From CAZYQW01 sp964649825 (GTDB taxonomy: Bacteria; Planctomycetota; B15-G4; JADJEK01): DNA of 64,000 bases. Of this stretch, positions 58,898-64,000 are shown piece after piece. The translations under genes were made by a program, and so were the position numbers. The DNA lies in assembly GCA_964649825.1 (NCBI GenBank), contig CAZYQW010000044.1, positions 58,867-122,866 of the forward strand, in the 5' to 3' direction. The stretch's first letter is position 1. Every line of letters begins with the position of its first letter. The notes beneath the pieces are model-generated. The model was given only the letters and a program-made list of their open reading frames with translations. It was not told the DNA's origin and did not search any database.

Positions 58898-59611
58898 ATG
58901 GTCCGTTATCTCGAGCCTCCGCCGCCTCCCGCCCGTCTTGCCGGCCCGGTCGTCCGGGGCCGCGTCCTCGTCTTCGCCCCGCACCCGGACGACGAGACGA
59001 TCGGTCCCGGCGGCACGTTGCGGCTTCACGCGCGCGGTAGCGACGAGATCCACGCCGTCTTCCTCACCGCGGGCACTTCGGGCGACCCGACCGGGCAGGA
59101 GGATCCGATCGAATACACGCGGCGGCGGCGCGGCGAGGCGGAGGCGGCGGCGAAGGTGCTCGGCATCGGCGGCCTCGAGTTCTGGGGCTTGCCCGACAAC
59201 TACCGCGTCAACGAGAACGACCTCGCCACGCTCGTGCCGCGGGTGGCGGAGTCGATCGAACGGGTGAAGCCGGACGTGGTCTACGCTCCGCACGAGGGCG
59301 ACCAGCACTCCGACCACCACGTCACGGCGGTGCTCGTCCGCCGCGCGCTCGCGAAGTTCCGCAAGGCACCGATGGCGTTCGGCTACGAGGTCTGGAGCGC
59401 GTCCCTTGCCACGCACATCGTCGACATCTCGCCGGTCTACGAGGAGAAGATGGCCGCGCTCCGTTGCTACTCGAGCCAGCTCGAGCACACCGACATCGAG
59501 CGGTTCATCACCGGGCTGAACGCGTACCGCGCGGTGTTCCTGGCGAAGGGCGCGAAGTTCGGCGAGGCGTTCGTCCCACTCACGAAGGACGCGCGCGCCG
59601 GCCTCCCATGA
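58898..59611 (+). CDS. PIG-L/LmbE-family N-acetylglucosaminyl deacetylase
   Basis: 237 residues. The zinc motif PHPDDE (29-34) and the third-ligand block HSDHH (in GDQHSDHHVTA) are intact. The family removes acetyl groups from N-acetylglucosamine-type sugars linked to lipids or small molecules. The stop overlaps the next ATG by 4 nt (ATGA). That next gene contains a second PIG-L domain, so the operon encodes two deacetylases of the same kind. The TAGACT motif just upstream suggests a promoter here. Confidence 0.9.
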   Translation: MVRYLEPPPPPARLAGPVVRGRVLVFAPHPDDETIGPGGTLRLHARGSDEIHAVFLTAGTSGDPTGQEDPIEYTRRRRGEAEAAAKVLGIGGLEFWGLPDNYRVNENDLATLVPRVAESIERVKPDVVYAPHEGDQHSDHHVTAVLVRRALAKFRKAPMAFGYEVWSASLATHIVDISPVYEEKMAALRCYSSQLEHTDIERFITGLNAYRAVFLAKGAKFGEAFVPLTKDARAGLP

Positions 59612-62600
59612 AGGTCCTTCACGCCGTCCACAACTTTCCTCCCGAGTTCGTGGGGGGGACCGAGGCGTACGTGCGCGCGCTGGCGATCGAGCAGCGACGG
59701 CAAGGGCTCGACGCGATCGTGCTCGCGGGGAGCGGCGTCGGAGGCGAGCGGCTCGAACGGACCTGCGTCGACGAGATCGACGTGCATCGTGTGCATCGCG
59801 ACGTCGACACGGAACGCTACTCGATCGACCTGCGGCACCCCGGCCTGCGCGCGATCTATGCCGACGTGCTCGACCGCGAGCGACCCGACGTGGTCCACGT
59901 GCATCATTACTTCAACCTCGGCGTACCGCTCGTCCAGGACGCGGCGGCGCGCGGGATCCCGGCCGTCGTCACGCTTCACGACTATCTCGTCGTCTGTCCG
60001 CGGTTCTTCCTGCTCCGGCCCGACGGCGGGTTCTGCGGCGAGGAGACGCCGGTGCCGCGCGACCGATGCATCGCGTGCTGCCGGGGCGACTACGGGGGGA
60101 ACGAAGCGGAGCTCGACTCCGAGCTCGAGCTCCGGCGACGGTTCTTCGCGGCCGAGCTCGGCGCGGCGGCCGCCGTGCTCACGCCGTCCGAGCACGCCGC
60201 AGCCTACCTGCGGAACACCGGGATCCTCCCGATGCCGGAGCTGCGCACCGTGCCGCTCGGCCTACTGCGGCGGCTCGAGCCGGCGCCCGCCGTGCCCGAC
60301 CCGGACGGCCGGCTGCGGCTCGTCGCGTTCGGCAACGTCGCTCCGGTGAAGGGCGTCGATCGACTGCTCGCGGCGCTCCTCGCCCTGGACGAGGCGCGGC
60401 GGCGGCGGGTGTCGGTGGCGGTGATCGGACGCGCGACCGACGCGGCGCTCGAGGCGCGGCTCGCGCCGATGCTCGCCGCCCTCGGCGGCACGCGCGAGGG
60501 GGGATACGACGTGGGCCGGCTCGAGCGCCTTCCGGCCGAGGCGGACGTCGCGGTCTTCGCCGGCGACGCGGCCGAGACCTACTCGTTGGTCGTCGACGAG
60601 GCGCTCTCGCTCGGGCTCGCCGTGATCGTGTCGGACCGGGGCGCGGCGGCGGAGCGGGCCGGGGCGGCGGCGGTCGTCGTGCGGACGGGCGACACCGAGG
60701 GGCTGACCGCCGCGATCCGCGACCTGGTGGACGATCCGGCGCGCGTGGTGCGCATGCGGTCGGCGGCGGCGGCGCGCCGATTCACGATCGAGGACGGCGC
60801 CAAGGAGCTGCTCGCGATCTACCAGGACGCGAGGCAGGAGTTCGCGGGCCGAGCGAACGGAGCGCGGCGGCTCGATCAGGAGCGGTTGGCCGACGACCGG
60901 CTCCGGCTCGCGGACCGCGTCACGGTGCGCCTGCATGCCGGGGTCGCGCCCACCGCGCCGGAGTTCGATCGCCGGTTCCGCTTCCTCCCGCTGAAGCCGT
61001 TCTCCGCCGTGCCCGGCGGACGGGTTGCCGTTCTCGCTCCGCATCCCGACGACGAGGTCATCGGCTGCGGCGGCGCGATCGCGCTGCATGCCGCGCGCGG
61101 GGATCGGGTGGTCGTGGTCCACCTCACGGATGGCGCGGGCGGCGATGCCGCGCGAGACGCGGCGGTGGAGATCGCTCGCGTTCGCAAAGCCGAGGCGCGC
61201 GCGGCCGGCGAGGTGCTCGGCGTCCGCGAGTTCGAGTCCCTCGACTTCCCCGACGGCGGGCTCCGACCGGGCGGGGCGTTCGAGGCCGGACTCTCCGGGA
61301 TTCTCGCGCGGCTTTCTCCGGACGTGGTCTACGCTCCATCACCGTTCGAGCACCACCCCGACCACCGCGCCACGACGCTTCTGCTCGCCGGCGCGCTTCG
61401 CGACGGGCCGGCGCGTCCGCGTGTGATCCTCTACGAGGTGAACGAGCCGCAGCAGGCGTCCTACCTGCTCGACGTGACGCCGGTGTTCGAGCGAAAGCGT
61501 GAAGCGCTCGAGCGGTTCGGGTCGCAGCGCGCGTCCATGGACATCGTCCGGAAGACCCTCGACGCGAACCGCGCGCGGACCGTCAACGTCGACCTCCCCG
61601 AGGTGGTCGCGGCGGAGGCGTACGTCGAGGTGCACCCGGAACGACTGGACGAGTGGGCGAGCCGCGTCACCGAGCTGCGGCGTGTCCTCGAGGAGGTCAT
61701 CGTGGCCGACGGCGAACGAAGCGATGGTACGAAGGTCGAGACAGCCCGCGCAGCGGACGCGAAGACCGCGCCGGTGTCGGCGGTGATCTCGTGCTGGAAC
61801 AAGAAGGAGGACGTCCGCGCGAACCTCGACGGCCTCCGCCGGCAGACGCTCAAGCCGGCCGAGATCATCGTCGTCGACAACGCGTCGAAGGACGGCACTG
61901 CGGAGATGATCCGCGCCGAGTACCCGGAGGTCCGCCTGATCACGACCGAGCATGACCGTGTCGGCGCATGCGAGACGTTCAACATGGGGTTCAAGGCGGC
62001 AACCCAGCCGTTCCTGACGATCATGGACGACGACGTGGTGGCGCCGCCGGAGTGGCTCGAACGCCTCTACACCCGCATGCTCGCCGAGCCGGAGACCACC
62101 GCGATGATCTCGTCGAAGGTGATCGAGCCGGGGATGCCGGACGCCTTCATCCATTCGCCGGAGGTGAATCGCGAGCGCTATATGTCGACGTTTCGAGGCT
62201 GCGCGACGCTGACGCGGACTTCGGTGTTGCGCGACGCCGGCTACTACGACGAGAAGTTCTTCATCTACGGAAACGAGCGCGACCTGGCCGCGCGCGTGCT
62301 GAACCTCGGGTACCGGATCCTCCAGTTCCCCCAGGCGGAGATCTTCCACCAGACCCCGTTCGGTCTCAAGGCGGGCAAGCGATCGCTCTACTATCACGTC
62401 CGAAACTTCTGGCTCTACGCGTTCAAGAACTGCTCCGTCGGTCAGATCGTGAAGGCGGCATGGGTGCTCGGGCTGAAGGGCCTCGGGGTGAAGAAGGATA
62501 AGGATTACGCGATCGACGCGACCGGCACGATCGGGATCGACCGATCGATCAAGGAGACCGAGGGAGGGCTTTGGATCGCGATCAAAGCGACCCTGGCCGC

Positions 62601-62676
62601 GTTCGCCCTGATTCCGTACTGCCTGAAGCATCGGCGCGTCTGCCGCTCGCCCGACTTCAAGCCTCCGGTGTCGTAG
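59608..62676 (+). CDS. Three-domain fusion: GT4 glycosyltransferase, PIG-L deacetylase, GT2 glycosyltransferase
   Basis: 1022 residues in one uninterrupted frame. Residues 1-410 are a GT-B GT4 enzyme: FPPEFVGGTEAYVRAL, HVHHYFNLG, then AFGNVAPVKGVDRLL and the donor-site ETYSLVVDEALSLG. Residues about 470-690 are a PIG-L deacetylase with PHPDDE (479-484 region) and HHPDH (about 582-586). Residues about 722-985 are a GT2 domain with VVDNASKDGT, the metal site MDDDV (806-810) and YDEKFFIYGNERDLAARVLNLG. The C-terminus has a hydrophobic helix. All catalytic motifs look intact. Likely one polypeptide adds a GlcNAc-type sugar, deacetylates it and extends the chain. Confidence 0.88.
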   Translation: MKVLHAVHNFPPEFVGGTEAYVRALAIEQRRQGLDAIVLAGSGVGGERLERTCVDEIDVHRVHRDVDTERYSIDLRHPGLRAIYADVLDRERPDVVHVHHYFNLGVPLVQDAAARGIPAVVTLHDYLVVCPRFFLLRPDGGFCGEETPVPRDRCIACCRGDYGGNEAELDSELELRRRFFAAELGAAAAVLTPSEHAAAYLRNTGILPMPELRTVPLGLLRRLEPAPAVPDPDGRLRLVAFGNVAPVKGVDRLLAALLALDEARRRRVSVAVIGRATDAALEARLAPMLAALGGTREGGYDVGRLERLPAEADVAVFAGDAAETYSLVVDEALSLGLAVIVSDRGAAAERAGAAAVVVRTGDTEGLTAAIRDLVDDPARVVRMRSAAAARRFTIEDGAKELLAIYQDARQEFAGRANGARRLDQERLADDRLRLADRVTVRLHAGVAPTAPEFDRRFRFLPLKPFSAVPGGRVAVLAPHPDDEVIGCGGAIALHAARGDRVVVVHLTDGAGGDAARDAAVEIARVRKAEARAAGEVLGVREFESLDFPDGGLRPGGAFEAGLSGILARLSPDVVYAPSPFEHHPDHRATTLLLAGALRDGPARPRVILYEVNEPQQASYLLDVTPVFERKREALERFGSQRASMDIVRKTLDANRARTVNVDLPEVVAAEAYVEVHPERLDEWASRVTELRRVLEEVIVADGERSDGTKVETARAADAKTAPVSAVISCWNKKEDVRANLDGLRRQTLKPAEIIVVDNASKDGTAEMIRAEYPEVRLITTEHDRVGACETFNMGFKAATQPFLTIMDDDVVAPPEWLERLYTRMLAEPETTAMISSKVIEPGMPDAFIHSPEVNRERYMSTFRGCATLTRTSVLRDAGYYDEKFFIYGNERDLAARVLNLGYRILQFPQAEIFHQTPFGLKAGKRSLYYHVRNFWLYAFKNCSVGQIVKAAWVLGLKGLGVKKDKDYAIDATGTIGIDRSIKETEGGLWIAIKATLAAFALIPYCLKHRRVCRSPDFKPPVS

Positions 62677-62685
62677 CGGACGATC

Positions 62686-63762
62686 GTGACCGGCGGTCTT
62701 CCACCGATATCGGCGACGATCACCTCCTTCAATGGAGCGGACGACCTGTCCGACTGCATCCGGTCGATCCGAGCCCAGGAGGGAGTCACGATCGACGAGA
62801 TCATCGTCGTCGACAACGCCTCGACCGACGGCACGGTGGAGCTCGTCCGGCGCGACTTCCCGGACGTGAAGCTCATCCGGCTGGACGAGAACGAGGGGCC
62901 GTGCCCGGCGCGCAACCGCGGGCTCGAGGAGGCGCGGAATCGCCTCGTGTTCCAGGTCGACCAAGACGTCGTGGTCCGCCCCGACTGCGTGCGGAAGCTC
63001 CTGTCGGAGATCATCGACGCCGAGGACGTCGCCGTCGTCTCGCCGCGTGCCCTCGACGCGAACGACTCCAGCGTCGTGCATTACGACGGAGGCTCCTACC
63101 ACTACGCGGGCGTGATGTCGCTGCGCCACTTCTACCGTCCGGTCGCGGAGTGCGCGAACGAGGTGACGGACATCGACGCGTTCGTCTCGCTCGCCGCCCT
63201 CGTTCATCGCGACCAGCTCCTCGAGCTCGGCGGGTACGACAAGAGCTTCTTCATCCTGTTCGAGGACCACGATCTCTCGTACCGGATCCGCGTATGCGGC
63301 TACCGCATCCGCTCGGTGCCCAACGCGATCGTCGAGCACCGAGCGGGGACGGCGGGGATCTCGTTTCGAGGTGGACCCGTCTACCCGCCGCGGCGCCTGT
63401 TCCTCCACTCGCGCAACCGATGGATGCTGATCCTGAAGTGCTACCGGTGGCGCACCATCGTGCTGGCGATGCCGGGCGTCCTCCTGCTCGGCGTGGCCTA
63501 CGTCTTCTTCGCATGGCGGCAGGGTGCGCTCTCCGACTACGTGCGAGCGAAGTCCTCCCTGCTCGCCCACCTGCCGCACATCCGCGCCGAGCGCCGCCGC
63601 CTCGCCCCGCTCCGGCGACTCCCCGACCGCGCCGTCCTCGGCGCACCCGACCTGACGTTCTCCCCCCGCATCCAACGCGGCCGCACCGGCTCCCTCGCCG
63701 AACGCCTACTCTCGCTGACCCTCCGCGCCTACTGGCATCTCATCCACCACCTCGTCGGCTGA
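62686..63762 (+). CDS. Family 2 glycosyltransferase with membrane segment
   Basis: 358 residues, GTG start nine bases after the fusion gene. The GT2 motifs are present: SATITSFNGADDL, EIIVVDNASTDGT, ENEGPCPARNRGL, the metal site VDQDV and YDKSFFILFEDHDLSYRIRVCG. A hydrophobic helix (TIVLAMPGVLLLGVAYVFFA, about 260-280) anchors it. It is similar to the GT2 part of the preceding fusion protein and probably adds a further sugar to the same glycan. Confidence 0.88.
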   Translation: MTGGLPPISATITSFNGADDLSDCIRSIRAQEGVTIDEIIVVDNASTDGTVELVRRDFPDVKLIRLDENEGPCPARNRGLEEARNRLVFQVDQDVVVRPDCVRKLLSEIIDAEDVAVVSPRALDANDSSVVHYDGGSYHYAGVMSLRHFYRPVAECANEVTDIDAFVSLAALVHRDQLLELGGYDKSFFILFEDHDLSYRIRVCGYRIRSVPNAIVEHRAGTAGISFRGGPVYPPRRLFLHSRNRWMLILKCYRWRTIVLAMPGVLLLGVAYVFFAWRQGALSDYVRAKSSLLAHLPHIRAERRRLAPLRRLPDRAVLGAPDLTFSPRIQRGRTGSLAERLLSLTLRAYWHLIHHLVG

Positions 63763-63770
63763 CCCCACCT

Positions 63771-63825
63771 CTCTTCTCTTCTCTTCTCTTCTCTTCTCTT
63801 CTCTTCTCTTCTCTTCTCTTCTCTT
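63771..63825. repeat. Homopyrimidine microsatellite (CTCTT)11
   Basis: Eleven perfect 5-bp copies start 8 bp after the last glycosyltransferase stop, and the pyrimidine run continues imperfectly to about 63837. The repeat unit is not a multiple of three. Mirror-symmetric homopyrimidine tracts can form triplex (H-) DNA. Confidence 0.9.
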
Positions 63826-63864
63826 CTTTCTTCCCTCTTGGAGTGCACGCCCATCGCTACCCAG

Positions 63865-63996
63865 CCCACGGCGCGGGATCCGCGACTCGGGACCGTTGAG
63901 CGAGCGCAGCGAAGCGATCGAGCGCAGAGGACGGCCCCCGTATTCCGGGGGGCCGTCCTCGGAGCGTGTCCCGAGACGCGGATCCCGCGTCGTGGG
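63865..63996. repeat. Long imperfect inverted repeat (29-nt arms, 2 mismatches)
   Basis: The left arm 63865-63893 and right arm 63968-63996 are complementary except for two positions. The space between holds a second hairpin (63927-63960) and a low-complexity run of GAGCGAGCGCAGCGAAGCG type. The outer ends also read CACGCCCA and TGGGCGTG, extending the symmetry beyond the arms. Confidence 0.75.
63927..63960. terminator. 13-bp GC hairpin nested in the long inverted repeat
   Basis: GAGGACGGCCCCC pairs with GGGGGCCGTCCTC around a short loop containing GTATTCCG. It could terminate the glycan operon ending at 63762 or be part of a repeat element; there is no T-run after it. Confidence 0.5.
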
Positions 63997-64000
63997 CGTG

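Overview
The window is about 64 kb of very GC-rich bacterial chromosome with tightly packed genes on both strands. I see no rRNA, tRNA, CRISPR array, transposase, integrase or phage structural gene. Several features together suggest Planctomycetota or a neighbouring lineage with similar lifestyle genes: a giant TPR/alpha-2-macroglobulin-type protein, a DUF5989-type membrane peptide with a NodU-like carbamoyltransferase, a phytanoyl-CoA-dioxygenase-like protein, a MoxR/vWA/STAND/WD40/TIR operon, many GTG starts, and 4-nt ATGA/GTGA start-stop overlaps. No marker gene is present, so this assignment is an inference of low to moderate confidence.

Layout. 1-840: the tail of a coiled-coil membrane-anchored protein, then a dyad-rich non-coding stretch with a perfect DnaA box. 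840-17497: an EamA permease, the giant macroglobulin-like protein, a palindrome plus a 9-bp minisatellite, dipeptide epimerase, a ClpA-type unfoldase, an alanine/glycine:cation symporter, pdxH coupled to a chromate-transporter-type gene, and mscL. 17549-20667: a PhyH-type oxygenase and a long acyl-CoA dehydrogenase. 20839-25335: GHL10-type glycoside hydrolase, sodium:solute symporter, nagB and a divergent VanX-type D-Ala-D-Ala dipeptidase. This looks like a cell-wall or amino-sugar salvage locus. 25322-34582: a stand-alone CHASE2 protein, membrane proteins, an ATP-grasp ligase, a flippase-like protein, a membrane-anchored binding-protein-like protein, a DnaQ exonuclease fused to a WYL-like domain, and a macro-domain protein. 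34613-37008: cysteine desulfurase and ThiI, the sulfur relay for 4-thiouridine in tRNA.

From 37156 to the end the window is mainly a cell-surface glycan locus. It holds a Wzm/Wzt ABC exporter, four separate glycosyltransferase genes, a membrane ferritin-like protein, a degenerate carbamoyltransferase-like protein, a DUF5989-type peptide, two divergent GNAT paralogs, a secreted lipase-like protein, a PIG-L deacetylase and an unusual GT4-PIG-L-GT2 fusion. Inside it, on the opposite strand (43988-52742), lies a compact operon: SAM methyltransferase, TIR protein, MoxR AAA+ ATPase, degenerate vWA protein, STAND-type P-loop NTPase, and a winged-helix-like/WD40 protein. Four successive genes overlap by 4 nt. 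This is the best candidate for an unusual biological system: a MoxR-vWA-type conflict module with a TIR effector, in which an APAF1-like STAND protein appears split into a catalytic gene and a sensor gene. The window ends in a homopyrimidine microsatellite and a nested pair of inverted repeats.
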